Origin: Dromiciops gliroides
Lineage: Eukaryota; Chordata; Mammalia; Microbiotheria; Microbiotheriidae
Length of the DNA stretch: 64,000 nucleotides
Direction: 5' to 3'
NCBI RefSeq assembly: GCF_019393635.1
Contig: NC_057861.1
Span: 721,034,232-721,098,231, forward strand
Shown piece after piece: positions 1 to 9,286 of the stretch; positions within the stretch are counted from its first letter, which is position 1, and each line of letters opens with the position of its first letter. A program made the translations under genes and the position numbers. The notes beneath the pieces were generated by a model. That model did not search any database, was not told where the DNA came from, and saw only the letters and a program-made list of their open reading frames with translations.

Positions 1-99
1 CTTTCAAAACTTAGCTCAAATACATTTTCTGGAGGCTTGGACTGGATCCCCAGCTGCTAAAGCCTTCTCTTCTGAGATTAACTTTTATCAACTCTAAAT

Positions 100-270
100 G
101 TATTTTGTTTAGACCCAGTTAGTTATATGTTGGCTCCCCTATTAAAATGTGATCTCCTTGAGGGCAGGGATTTATTTTACCTTTTATTTTTTTTTTTGTA
201 TCCCTAGTTTTTAGTACAGTATTTAACGTATAGAGATCCCTTAAGAGATATTTGTTGGATGATAGCTTTA
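100..270 (+). repeat. L2 LINE 3' end
   Basis: An old fragment of the L2 (CR1-clade) LINE 3' end. The diagnostic order is visible: a 'ctccttgagggcaggga' block near 158, a T-rich stretch, then a 'gtatccctag...ttagtacagta' block. Diverged and non-functional. Confidence 0.8.
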
Positions 271-334
271 GGATTGTTGTTAAACAATGTATTCTCATTT
301 TATCAGTAATAAATTAAGATCTTGTATCAATCTT

Positions 335-509
335 TTTTTATTTGTTTTGTTTTGGGTTTTTTGGGGGGTTTTTGCAAGGCAATGAGGGTTAAATGACTTG
401 CCCAGGGCCACACAGCTAGTAAGTGTCAAGTGTCTGAGGTCAGATTTGAATGCAGGTCCTCCTGAATCCAGGGCCGGTGCTTTATCCACTGTGCCACCTA
501 GCTGACCCA
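335..509 (-). mobile_element. tRNA-derived SINE (WSINE1/MIR-like)
   Basis: Antisense copy: T-rich tail at the left, then the complement of the conserved 'cttgcccagggtcacacagctag' core, then the complement of the tRNA-like head ending near 508. A 16-bp TSD with one mismatch flanks it (319-334 and 510-525, reading atcttgtatcaatctt / atcttctatcaatctt), which indicates L1-type target-primed insertion. Confidence 0.96.
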
Positions 510-589
510 ATCTTCTATCAATCTTAATAAAAGTCAAACACTTAAAGGGACAGAATGAAGGATCAACTTGGGTTGTATTGGGTAACCGT

Positions 590-715
590 AGATTTTTTTG
601 GCACTGTAATTGGACTGTCTTTGTTATTTCCTATTTGTATCTCCAACACTTAGCATGGTTCCTTGACCATGGTAAGTGCTTAATAAATATTTTTGACTGC
701 CTGATGATATTCTTT
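590..715 (+). repeat. L2 LINE 3' end
   Basis: Short L2 tail: 'tatctccaacacttagca' followed by 'gtaagtgcttaataaat'. The region between here and 880 shows nothing I recognise. Confidence 0.7.
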
Positions 716-884
716 TGCAACATTGCCTATTTCTAAAATAGAGTTAATTAAGTGAATGTAAATGAGCCGGTGTTATCACTAGAATAACCTGATTCAAATA
801 AAAATCACTTTTCCCCTTTTTTCCTCAAGTGCATAGAAAAAGATTCTTATTAACGGGGATATTAGAACTTGACAATTTTAATAG

Positions 885-1540
885 TGTGTTGGCCCTGAAA
901 TCAGGAAGAATCATCCTTTTCAGTTTGAATCTGTAGTGACTGGAATGATGCCACCTGCTGGAGAGCTACAGTAGGAAAGCCCTGCCATGAGGAGAAGGCG
1001 TCTGAAGACAAGCCATGTGGTCAAAGTCCTTGGCGTCAGGAAGTGACGTTTGCTCGTGGGTACTGTCAATCAAGGCTATCAATCAACTTGTAGTTGTGTG
1101 TGCATGTGGGGCGGGGTGGGGCAGGGATGTTACCAGCTTCACAAGAGGTGTTATGTCGTCTTTTGGTTCCTGACCTCACCATGGAGGGTCAGATGATGGA
1201 GTCTCTTAGAAATAGTTAGATTTTTACCTTTCTCTCTGATCCTAATGCTCTTTAATAAATACTTAAATACTTATATACTCTTGCTAAAGCTTATAATTTA
1301 TTGGCAACCACTCATTAGATTTTAAAATAGTATAGCTAGAATTTTAGTTCCTTACAAATCTGACCTCAGACACTTACTAGGTGTATGACCCTGGGTAAAT
1401 CACTTAACCCTGTTTGCTTCAGTTCAGTTTCTATAAAATGAGCTGGAGAAAGAAAAGGAAAACCACTCCAATGATGTCTTTGCCAGGAAAACACCAAATG
1501 GGATTACAAAGTCACTGAAATGATGGAATAAGAGTGAAAA
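885..1540 (+). repeat. SINE with RTE-like 3' end (MAR1-type), split by an LTR
   Basis: The left part (885-931) reads as a SINE head with 'tcaggaag' and 'ttgaatc'. The right part (1357-1540) resumes with 'tgacctcagacacttact', then 'aaaatgagctggagaaag', 'aaaccactcca' and 'ctttgccaggaaaacacc', the RTE-derived 3' end known from marsupial SINEs. A solo LTR sits between the halves, so the SINE predates the LTR. Confidence 0.75.
932..1356 (+). mobile_element. Solo LTR, family A (ERV class I-like)
   Basis: A 425-bp solo LTR running from TGTAGTGACTGG to ...CCTTACA and flanked by a 4-bp duplication, aatc (928-931 and 1357-1360). A polyadenylation signal AATAAA lies near 1254. It aligns over its length with the LTR at 18290-18653 and with the ERV LTRs at 48594 and 52057: shared 'ccacctgctggag', 'gccctgaggagaa'-type block, 'tgtcaatca', and terminal 'gctagaattttag'. 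Solo LTRs arise by recombination between the two LTRs of a provirus. The 4-bp TSD fits gamma-like (class I) integration. Confidence 0.88.
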
Positions 1541-1985
1541 TTTTAAAAAGGTCCTATAACTTCGTTTTCTTCCTCCCTTTCCGTTATCTTCTTGCATAAA
1601 TTTTAAGCCTGAGAGAACATCTTCCAGAGTTGCTTAGCTCATATCATTATACTGGGAAGTAGAGCAATTTCTACCTTTTCCTGTCTTCACGTACCTCCCT
1701 AAACCTTGAAACCCAACCAATTGGTCACTGAATTAGATACACTAGTACAAACAATTCAATTCTAAATAGATCATTACTCCATTAGAAAGCTTTGACTGGA
1801 ATATATGACTATGCTTTCAATTCTGTTCCTCTTTATAAAACCAAAGAGGCCAAAATAATTGTCTATCTGACTGAATTTGTCTATAGCTGTGTAATTTATC
1901 TACAGCAAATTTTAATTCATAGAAAGCTAGAGCCTTGAGTTGGAGGAAACTCAATCACTCAAGATTTTTACTTGGACCTTTAAGA
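1541..1985. other. Unassigned stretch
   Basis: I see no gene, RNA or recognisable repeat. The sequence is AT-rich and non-coding in all frames. Confidence 0.5.
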
Positions 1986-1989
1986 GTGG

Positions 1990-2185
1990 GTCTAAATTGG
2001 TTAATAATTCTACACAATTATTTAGTTTAATGAGGCATAATGGCATGGTAGAATATGTAGTAGGCTTGGCATCATGGAAGGATTGTATTCAAATCCCATA
2101 TCTAGTACTTACTATAGGCAAATTTCTCATCCACCCTTTTCTCCGTAAAATGGAGATAATAATTCTTTTGGTATTGACCTCACTG
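1990..2185 (+). repeat. MIR-family SINE
   Basis: Degenerate MIR: 'catggtagaa...' head, 'attcaaatccca', 'acttactataggcaaatttctc', then 'cgtaaaatggagataataat'. The reading frames here are accidental. Confidence 0.7.
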
Positions 2186-2199
2186 AATTATCATAAATG

Positions 2200-2640
2200 T
2201 TCAAATGGAATGTGATGGATTCAAATTGCTCTGAAACATTAAAGAAATCAGGCCATTTTTTAACATCTGATAGAGCAGACACTTGCTATTGATAATTAGA
2301 ACTTCCTCAAGTCCCATCATTTGTTTTCCTCCTGTCTATTAAATAAACGTATATTTGCAATGGACCATAGGTCTAGCCTAGGCCTGGACCATCTACAATA
2401 TGCCCCAAAGTTTATAGAAAAAGCTTTTGTAATTCAAACACTAAGCCATCCCTTCTCCTTCAAGAAAGGGTTGAAATAGGTATCTCTTCTTAAGGTTTTG
2501 CTAAAGTCTCATTCATAAAGCATATTTCAGGAAAGTAAGGACTAGAATAAATATCTGGAAAAATCAGAATACCTTGGCTTTGAACTAGCTATGTCTTTTG
2601 TGAAGTGTATGACCATTGGAATTTCTCTTGATTTCATTGT
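2200..2640. other. Unassigned stretch
   Basis: No recognisable feature in either strand. Confidence 0.5.
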
Positions 2641-2644
2641 CATA

Positions 2645-2935
2645 GATTTCAAACTGGAAAGGGCCTGATAAATCATCAAATCTAACTTTAACCAAACCTC
2701 CTTTCCAAATACACATTTTCCAAGTAAGGAAACTGAGGCTCAGTGCATATAAGTAGCTTACATGAGGTCATATAGCAAGTAGGATTTGAACTTGGGTCTT
2801 TCTGCCTCCTTACAGAACCCCTTTCACTAAAATATGCTATATACAATTGGCAAAATGAAGGGGTTGGAATGAATGGTCTGTCAAGTTCAATTAAACCCTG
2901 ATTGGCTATAATTCTATGAGACTGACACAAGTCTT
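2645..2935 (-). repeat. MIR/THER-like SINE
   Basis: Antisense MIR-type core: 'gaaactgaggctcag', 'catagcaagtaggatttgaac', and a head complement near 2820. The right end has the 'ttggaatgaatggtctgtcaagttc' type of THER 3' sequence, so two overlapping old SINEs are possible. Confidence 0.65.
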
Positions 2936-2989
2936 TAAAATACAGCCTCATGATTTTATTTGAAATTTTCTCTTCTAAGATTTCAAATC

Positions 2990-3287
2990 CCCTTTCCAAT
3001 ACCTTTCACCAAAAAAAATTAAGTACCTGTATACTGTGTATGCTTGGTGCTAAGGATAATAAGGAAAAATGCCAAACAATCTCTGTATTAAAAGAGACTG
3101 CATTCTGTTCAGATTGGGATATCACATCTGCACAGATAAGTCAAAGGAAAGTATATTCAAGACATAATAAATGAGTTTAACTTCAAGAGGGAAAGGACAT
3201 TACCCAATGGGTGGGCAAACTAAAATATTATGTAGATGCTGGCACCTTGAAGTACAGTAGGGATTCCAAGAGGTGGTTCAATGAAGA
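2990..3287 (-). repeat. Probable L2 fragment
   Basis: Weak antisense L2 signal: 'aagtacctgtatactgtgtatgcttgg' is close to the complement of the L2 'cctggcacatagtaggcgc' end. Heavily diverged. Confidence 0.4.
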
Positions 3288-4427
3288 GAACATGAGACAT
3301 TTTATGTTGAGATCAAATTTTCTATTCAGTTCTGGTCTTTTCACCAGGAAAGATTGAAAGTCCCCAATGTCATTAAATGTCCATCTTTTCCCCTGAAAGA
3401 AAATGCACATTTTTGCTGGGTAATAGATTCTCGGCTGCAATCCAATCTCCTTTGCCTTCCGGAATATCATATTCCAAGCCTTGCGGTCCTTTAATGTTGA
3501 AGCTGCCAGGTCCTGAGCAATCCTGACTGTGGCTCCATGATATTTAAATTGCTTCTTTCTGGCTGCTTGGAGTATTTTCTCCTTCACCTGATAATTCTGG
3601 AATTTGGCTACAATATTCCTTGGAGTTTTCCTTTTGGGGTCTCTTTCAGGAGGTGATCGATGGATTCTTTCAATGATGATTTTATCCTCTGATTCTATGA
3701 TATCAGGGCAGTTCTCCTTAATAATTTCCTGGAATATGGTATCTAGATTCTTTTTCTGGTCATGGCTTTCAGGCAGTCCAATGATTCTCAAATTGTCTCT
3801 CCTCGATCTGTTTTCCAGATCAGTTGTCTTTCCAATGAGGTATTTCACATTTTCTTCTATTTTTTCATTTTTTTTATTCTGCTTGACCGATTCTTGGTGT
3901 CTCATGGATTCCTTTTCTTCCAACTGTCCCACTTTAATTTTTAAGGCATTGTTTTCTTCAGTGAGATTATGCACCTTTTTTTCCATTTGGCTAAGTGAAT
4001 TTTTTAAGGTATTGTTTTCTTCAGTGAGATTATGTACCTTTTTTTCCGTTTGGCTAAGTGAATTTTTTAAGGTATTGTTTTCTTCAGTGAGATTATGCAG
4101 CTTTTTTTCCATTTGGCCAAGTGAATTTTTTAAGGCTTTGTTTTCTTCAGCTTCCTTTTCTAAGCTGCTGATTCTTTTTTCATAGTTTTTTTGTGTTGCT
4201 TTCATTTCTCTCCCCATTTTTTCTTCTACCTCTTGCAATTGATTTTTAAAATCCTTTTTGAGCTCTTCCAGGAAGGCTTTTTGTTCTTGCGACCAATTCA
4301 CCTTCCCTTGTGAGGCTTCAGATGTAGACAATTTGAGGCTATTGTCCTCATCTGAGTTTGTGTTGGCTTCTTCCCTATTGATATAGAAGCTCTCAATGGA
4401 GAGGGCTCTTTTTTGCTTCTTACTCAT
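3228..4427 (-). CDS. L1 ORF1 protein, C-terminally clipped, open frame
   Basis: A 399-codon open frame whose first ~374 codons are L1 ORF1. ORF1p is a trimeric RNA-binding chaperone that coats L1 RNA in cytoplasmic particles. Residues 1-40 form a short Lys/Ser/Glu-rich N-terminus. About 45-200 is a coiled coil of Leu/Asn heptads. The RRM-like domain follows, starting with the NLRIIGLPE motif near 212, then the C-terminal domain with RIHR, ARKKQ and a RIYYPAK block. Codons after ~374 are flanking DNA read through, ending at a stop at 3228. Start chosen at the ATG (MSKKQKR) directly after the 5'UTR. Three near-identical 63-bp repeats (about 3945-4140) add 21-residue blocks to the coiled coil. 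The lack of stops suggests a fairly young copy, but the missing C-terminal tail and ORF2 mean it is not an autonomous transposon. Expression is untested. Confidence 0.85.
   Translation of the reverse strand: MSKKQKRALSIESFYINREEANTNSDEDNSLKLSTSEASQGKVNWSQEQKAFLEELKKDFKNQLQEVEEKMGREMKATQKNYEKRISSLEKEAEENKALKNSLGQMEKKLHNLTEENNTLKNSLSQTEKKVHNLTEENNTLKNSLSQMEKKVHNLTEENNALKIKVGQLEEKESMRHQESVKQNKKNEKIEENVKYLIGKTTDLENRSRRDNLRIIGLPESHDQKKNLDTIFQEIIKENCPDIIESEDKIIIERIHRSPPERDPKRKTPRNIVAKFQNYQVKEKILQAARKKQFKYHGATVRIAQDLAASTLKDRKAWNMIFRKAKEIGLQPRIYYPAKMCIFFQGKRWTFNDIGDFQSFLVKRPELNRKFDLNIKCLMFSSLNHLLESLLYFKVPAST
3944..4145 (-). repeat. 63-bp tandem repeat in ORF1 coiled coil
   Basis: The block 'gttttcttcagtgagatta' starts at 3951, 4014 and 4077, with a partial fourth at 4140, a strict period of 63 bp. 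That equals 21 residues or three heptads (unit of the type NLTEENNTLKNSLSQ-EKKV). Units differ at only a few bases. Confidence 0.95.
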
Positions 4428-5004
4428 TATTGCAGCTTATTTATTTATTCTTTAAGTTGAGGTCTGCTCTGGGGGCACCAGGGTCCCTGTTTTGGGCTTC
4501 TTGTGCAGGTGTATAGGTGCTGTGTGACCGGGCTTTTACTCTGAGGCCTTTATGGTGTGTGGAGATCCCCTGTCCTGCACTTCCTGTCTGATTGTGCTCG
4601 GCCAGCCAGGCGCCAGACCCCGGCGTCTGATCCCGCCGTTCGTGGCCCTCTTGGCCGGTGCAGGTAAGTTTTTCCACTGTCCTTCTTGGCCACCAGATTT
4701 TTGAACCAGGTTCCGGGAGCCTCAGTTGTTCGGCTGTGACCCGCAGCTCCTGCTGATTTGCCCCGACCCCCTCGGCGCTGGGTTGCTGCCCTGCGCTGGG
4801 CCTCCCTTTTGCCCGAGTCAGACCGACCTTTTCCTGAAGTCTTCTAAATTATCTCTGGTTGGAGGACTGTGTCTCTCTGTCTCTTTGCAGGTTCTGTAGT
4901 TTCAGAATCCGTCCAGAGGCTTGATTTAATGTTCGTTTTGAGGGAACAGAAGGAGAGCTCAGGCAGCTTGCTGCTTCCTCTCCACCATCTTGGCTCCGCC
5001 CCTC
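4428..5004 (-). promoter_or_regulatory. L1 5'UTR / internal promoter
   Basis: A GC- and CpG-rich leader between the L1 5' end and the ORF1 ATG. In L1s this region drives transcription by RNA polymerase II from inside the element. The CAAGATGG motif at 4985-4992 (sense strand) matches the YY1 core that positions L1 start sites in human L1. Promoter activity here is inferred from family knowledge. Confidence 0.7.
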
Positions 5005-5021
5005 GAACATGAGACATTTTA

Positions 5022-5270
5022 GACAATGGATAGAGTAGTTGTCCTGGAGTCAGGAAGACCTGAGATTATATCTTGCATTGAATACTTACTAGCTGTATGA
5101 TTCTGGGCAAGTTACTTAACTTATATCTGCCTCAGTTTCTTCATCCACAAAATGGGGATAGCATTGACTTCACAAGGTTATTGTGATGACCAAATGAAAT
5201 AACATCTATCATGTGATTAACAGTTTCTGCCACATAATAAGCATTTTATAAATATATATTATTTTCTGTT
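5022..5270 (+). repeat. MIR-family SINE
   Basis: Long MIR copy: 'gatagagtag', 'ctggagtcaggaagacctga', 'acttactagctgtatga', 'ctcagtttcttcatcc', 'aaaatggggata', ending 'gcattttataaatatat'. The L1 at 3305-5004 inserted at its left edge. Confidence 0.85.
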
Positions 5271-5353
5271 TCCCCTATAGCAAAGAAAATAATGCAGAGT
5301 TTGGAATATATGAAATGGGTGGGGTTTAGAATTTAAATGAAAGGAAACAGGTT

Positions 5354-5507
5354 GGGGCAGGTAGGTGGTGCAGTGGATAAAGTACCAGCCCTGGATTCAG
5401 GAGGACCTGAGTTCAAATCCAGCCTCAGACATTTACTAGCTGTGTGACCCTGGGCAAGTCACTTAACCCTCACTACCCTGCCAAAAAAAAAAAAGAAAAA
5501 GAAAAAG
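5354..5507 (+). mobile_element. tRNA-derived SINE (WSINE1/MIR-like)
   Basis: Full copy from 'ggggcaggtaggtgg' to a poly(A)/AAAAG tail. TSD aaaggaaacaggt (5340-5352) versus aaaagaaacaggt (5508-5520), one mismatch. Confidence 0.96.
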
Positions 5508-5520
5508 AAAAGAAACAGGT

Positions 5521-5835
5521 ATTCATTTAAGCATTTTATGTGTGTTTGACTTGACCATATCTTTATTTCATGCATATTCATTTTGCAGCAGCACAGATGG
5601 ATTGGATTGGGAGAGGGAGGAGGCAGAGAGGCAAGAGGCAAGGAGACCAGTTAAGAGAACATACAAATATATTGATGAACCAAAACTGTTTGGCATTATA
5701 TAATGACTTCAGTGTCACCCAGGAATGTAATGATACAAATCTGTATAATACATTATAAGGTGCTGTATTGCTGAATTTCACAATTTTGTCTAGAAAAAGT
5801 TTTTATTTTTAAAATGTCAAAACTTTTGTATAGTA
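5521..5835. other. Unassigned stretch
   Basis: No gene or recognised repeat. Contains a short GGGAGAGGGAGG purine run near 5608. Confidence 0.5.
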
Positions 5836-5844
5836 TAAAGCATA

Positions 5845-6075
5845 TAATGTGAAAATGTTTTGTATGACTGATCATGTATGGCTTATATTGAATTTTTTGA
5901 GTTCTTGAGGGGGAGGGAGGGAGGGAGAAAGAGAATTTGGAACACAAAGTTGTTTTTTTTAATTGATATCAAAATTTGTATTTACATGTAATTTGTGAAA
6001 ATAAAATTTAACGGTAGAAAAAAATTTAAATAAAGAAAAGAGAAAAAAGAAAAAATTTTAAAAATAAAAATAATG
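5845..6075 (+). mobile_element. L1-type 3' end (5'-truncated insertion)
   Basis: Matches the 3' end shared with the HAL1 copies at 23589 and 46175 when those are reverse-complemented: 'gaaaatgttttgtatgac', a G-rich purine run (5909-5929), 'gaatttggaacacaaa', 'tttacatgtaatttg' and an A-rich tail. A 9-bp duplication taaagcata (5836-5844 and 6076-6084) is a plausible TSD. The G-run is a candidate G-quadruplex, a feature known from L1 3'UTRs. Confidence 0.75.
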
Positions 6076-6084
6076 TAAAGCATA

Positions 6085-6445
6085 CTTCTACTATTTTGGG
6101 CATCTATTCTACTTCATTTGAGTGCAACTGCATCAAGTTGCTTCTTAACTGTATGCCTCAAAAGAATTTCTCCATTGCCTCATATTGGTATGGAAGTGAA
6201 CTTGGGTTCTCTCATACAATACTAAAATAATTCAGGTTTGCAGAAATCTTATAAAACTTGAAAGATTTTTCTTATGATTTTGGCATCAGATTATACCTCC
6301 TAGCTATGCAGAGAGATGTTTTTTACTGCCTTGTTAGACAAGAGATGATTCATTAATTTCCCAGGTCCACCCTGGAAACAGATAGTCATACAAAATGACT
6401 CAGTCATTTGTCTTCTTCTTTTTGTGCAGTGACAGTGTCAGGATA
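6085..6445. other. Unassigned stretch
   Basis: No gene or repeat recognised. Confidence 0.5.
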
Positions 6446-6457
6446 AGAGATAAAGCA

Positions 6458-7000
6458 CTCCATCGGGGCAGAGCCAAGATGGCAGAGGAAAGGCATCAAC
6501 CTCTTGGAACTCTCCACACAATAACGCCAAAAATCTCCCAATAATGCCATCAGACAATTCCTGGAGCAGCAGAACCCACAAAAGGATGGGGTGAGATAAT
6601 TTTCCAGCCAAAGAGAGCTTAGAATTTCAACAGGAAAGTTCTATTATACTGGGGTGAGAAAGAAGCACAACCCTTTGGCCCTGTGTGTAGATCCAGCCCC
6701 AGGCTGGCTGCACCAGAGAAAGAGACCCTAAGAGCCTCTGAATAGGCTGCAGTGGTGGCTTCTTCTAGAACTAATCTCGTGGTCTGGTGAGAGGGCTGAA
6801 AGGTAGGCTGGAGGGAGATTACAGGGGTCTCTTCTGGCTTTGAAGTGGGACTTGGTTGTTTTGCCTGAGCAGGAAGCAGTCATGAGTGGTGGTGGCCCAA
6901 GTGGGGGAAGGACGCAGGCTCTTCCAAAGCTTGCAACCACAGTGAAACAGAATTTTGTTACTGGGTTAAAGAGCAAGTAGGCCTGGGTTATTTAAAGATG
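6458..7000 (+). mobile_element. 5'-end-only L1 fragment with TSD
   Basis: Begins near an L1 5' end ('gcagagccaagatggcagagg', CAAGATGG at 6475-6482) and runs about 540 bp through L1 5'UTR-like sequence before stopping. A perfect 12-bp repeat agagataaagca flanks it (6446-6457 and 7001-7012). No ORF1 and no poly(A) tract at the right junction, so like the element at 3305-5004 it is 3'-truncated. The family of the 5'UTR is inferred from its start only. Confidence 0.65.
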
Positions 7001-7139
7001 AGAGATAAAGCAGATCTTGCTAAGGACCACTACTTTTAGATCATTCACAGATATTAATTTAACTATTAGTACTCACAATTTGAGACTTTTTTTCCCAGGG
7101 ACCAATAAAGTGATAAACAACTGGAAAAATGGAATCAAT

Positions 7140-8290
7140 TAATCAATCATTAAGTAGTTATTATTTACTAGATAATCAGCTAGGTTTGAAGAATAAAAAT
7201 ACACAATCCCATCAGGCAACCTTCAAGATTACATTCTAATAGAGAAAACAAAAATACATAAATAAATACATTATAAAACACATACAGAGCATACATTAAG
7301 TAAACTTATTGGGGCATTAGAAGGAAGAAGTGGAATCAAGAAGGTTTTCATACTGAAGAGGGCACTTGAGCTGAATCTTGAGGAGATTAGGAAATACAAA
7401 TGTCTTGGCTGAGGAGAGAAAATCCCAGGCAGAAAATAACAACGAAAAAGACAAAGAGACAATGTGAGGAACAGTGAGAACAATGGGGCTATACCATAGA
7501 GTGTGTGGAGGGAAATAAGTTATAGTAAGGCTAGAAAGTAAGGATGAAGCATGGATATAAAAAGCTATAGAAGACAAACAGGAGTTTATATTTCATTTTA
7601 GATGTCATACAAAGTTATTAGAATTTATTAAGTAGAGGACTTTCCAAATTAGTACTGCATTTAAAGAAAATCACTTTAGAATTTTTGGAGAAGATGGATT
7701 GCATAGACGCTTGAGGGGAAATACAAATTAGGAGGCCTTTGTAATAGTCCCTGTAAGAGGTGAAAATACCTTAACTATTATGACGACTTAGTGAGAAGGG
7801 TATGGATGCTAGAGATGTTGTGGAGGAAAAAAGAAAATAATAAAGCAAAATTTGTCAATCGATGAGTTTTAGGGCTTGGGTGAGAGGGAGAAATCAAGGA
7901 CATTACTGGGCTGTGAAACTTGGTGCCTAGAAAAAGAATGGTTGGGAAGAGAAAAGATGATGGATAGTTTTGGACAATTTAATTTTGGTGTTACTTTGAG
8001 AAAATCACATGAAGATTAACATGGTAGGACTAGCACAAGATGAGAAAACAGGGTTGGATATATAGATCAGTGGATCATATCCAGAGATAATAATTGAGTC
8101 CATGAGAGTAAAGCTTTTATTATATAAGAGGACAGAGAAAAAATGGAGGAAGACACAGGAAAAGTTTTGGCGGATACATACTGGTAGGGGATATAGCATG
8201 GATTATGATTCAGCAGCTGAGATGTAGAAGTGGTCAGAGAGGAAGAAGGATAAACAAGAAAAAGCAGTGTCACAAAGCTTAGCAATGAGA
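7140..8290 (-). repeat. L2 LINE, long antisense fragment
   Basis: About 1.1 kb of L2 ORF2 3' half plus 3'UTR in antisense. Recognisable complements include 'gaggaacagtgagaacaatggggct', 'agagtgtgtggagggaaataa', 'taaggctagaaagtaagg', 'ggagtttatatttcatttt', 'attaggaggcctttgtaatagtcc' and 'atgctagagatgttgtgg'. Frames are broken. This is an ancient dead element. Confidence 0.85.
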
Positions 8291-8309
8291 GACTATGTAG
8301 GAATAGAAG

Positions 8310-8420
8310 GTTTGTGATTCATGAAGTCCTTTATGATCACCCAACTTCTAATGTCTTCCCTCTAAAACCTTGTATTTTATCATTTGTGTGTGACTATATG
8401 TGTATGTGTATCTATTTATC
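8310..8420 (+). repeat. L2 fragment followed by TA/CA microsatellite
   Basis: 'catgaagtcctttatgatcaccca...cttccctctaaaaccttgtatt' matches L2 upstream of its 3' end. The next 200 bp are low-complexity TATC/CACA repeats (to about 8590). Confidence 0.7.
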
Positions 8421-8749
8421 TATATATATCTATATCATATCACACACACACATACCCAATCAAGTTGCCTCTCATTTATGCATAGGAAATCAAATTGCCT
8501 CCTTTTAGGATATCTAGTTGCACACATTTGTATATTGGTGTGTGTATACACATACTTATATTTCATATGTCTGTATATATACACCATCTTTTCAATCACT
8601 ACTAATCCTTGATGCTTCAGTAATCTCACCCTCTTATCCAATTTTTAAGGCTTGGTGATTTTATTTTGTTATTATCACTTGTATAAGCCCCATTTTTTTT
8701 CTCTGACACAGCCATTACCCTGGTGATACCGAAATCTCTATGGATTCTA

Positions 8750-9286
8750 TCTGTGAGGACCAATTTTTAATTGGGGAGTGCTAGCTAAGTGGCTCACCGC
8801 AATATTGGGGCAAGGAAGGAGACCGGTAGCCTCCCTCAAAACATAACAAGATTTATTTTAACAAGAATGAACTTAAAAAAAAAAAACAACACACACACAA
8901 ATAGGATCAGTAGGATCAAGGGAAAGGAAATAAAATGGGGAAAGGGAAATTATAATACCTGAAAAAATACCACCGCCCAGGAATCAGATGAAAATACGTA
9001 GCAGAACGCCTGTCGCTTTACAGATTCCACCTCGAATGCCCAATTCTCCTCCCCCAAACCTAGAAAACACCCCACACTGTCCCAGCCAATGGGATGGCCG
9101 CTCTGACAGTCACATTACTGACCTCACTAGGCTTCCAATCATTACAATTTTGCCAGGCCCATGCAGGCATCAGCGAGTGGTGATGATGTGAGGTTCCAGA
9201 GCCCTGGCATCAGCTATAACCAGTGGGTGGAGCTCCGTGCAGTTTGTGGATCCCCAGGCCAGTGCGGGCCGAGGCATAAAAACATC
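8750..9286 (-). mobile_element. Probable solo LTR, minus strand
   Basis: A 537-bp block bounded by TG (8750) and CA (9286). On the minus strand it has an AATAAA polyadenylation signal within 'gttaaaataaatcttg' (near 8850) placed as in a retroviral LTR. It is richer in GC than its surroundings. No duplicated 4-6 bp flank was found, so the ends are approximate. The short plus-strand frame inside it is not a gene. Confidence 0.6.

Larger units (their letters stand above)
3305..5004 (-). mobile_element. 5'-complete, 3'-truncated L1
   Basis: A minus-strand LINE-1. It begins at its 5' end at 5004 (sense GAGGGGCGGAGCCAAGATGG), runs through a GC-rich 5'UTR of about 577 bp and ORF1, and stops abruptly near the ORF1 end. 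A perfect 17-bp duplication, gaacatgagacatttta, flanks it (3288-3304 and 5005-5021). On the sense strand the nick would read ...TGTCT/AAAATG, a plausible L1-endonuclease site. No ORF2, 3'UTR or poly(A) tract is present at the 3' junction, which is opposite to the usual 5' truncation. A YY1-like CAAGATGG lies about 13-20 bp from the 5' end. Confidence 0.9.

Noticed and set aside
5840..5947. A separate polypurine promoter element near 5909
   Set aside because: It is part of an L1 3' end, matched by the two HAL1 copies.
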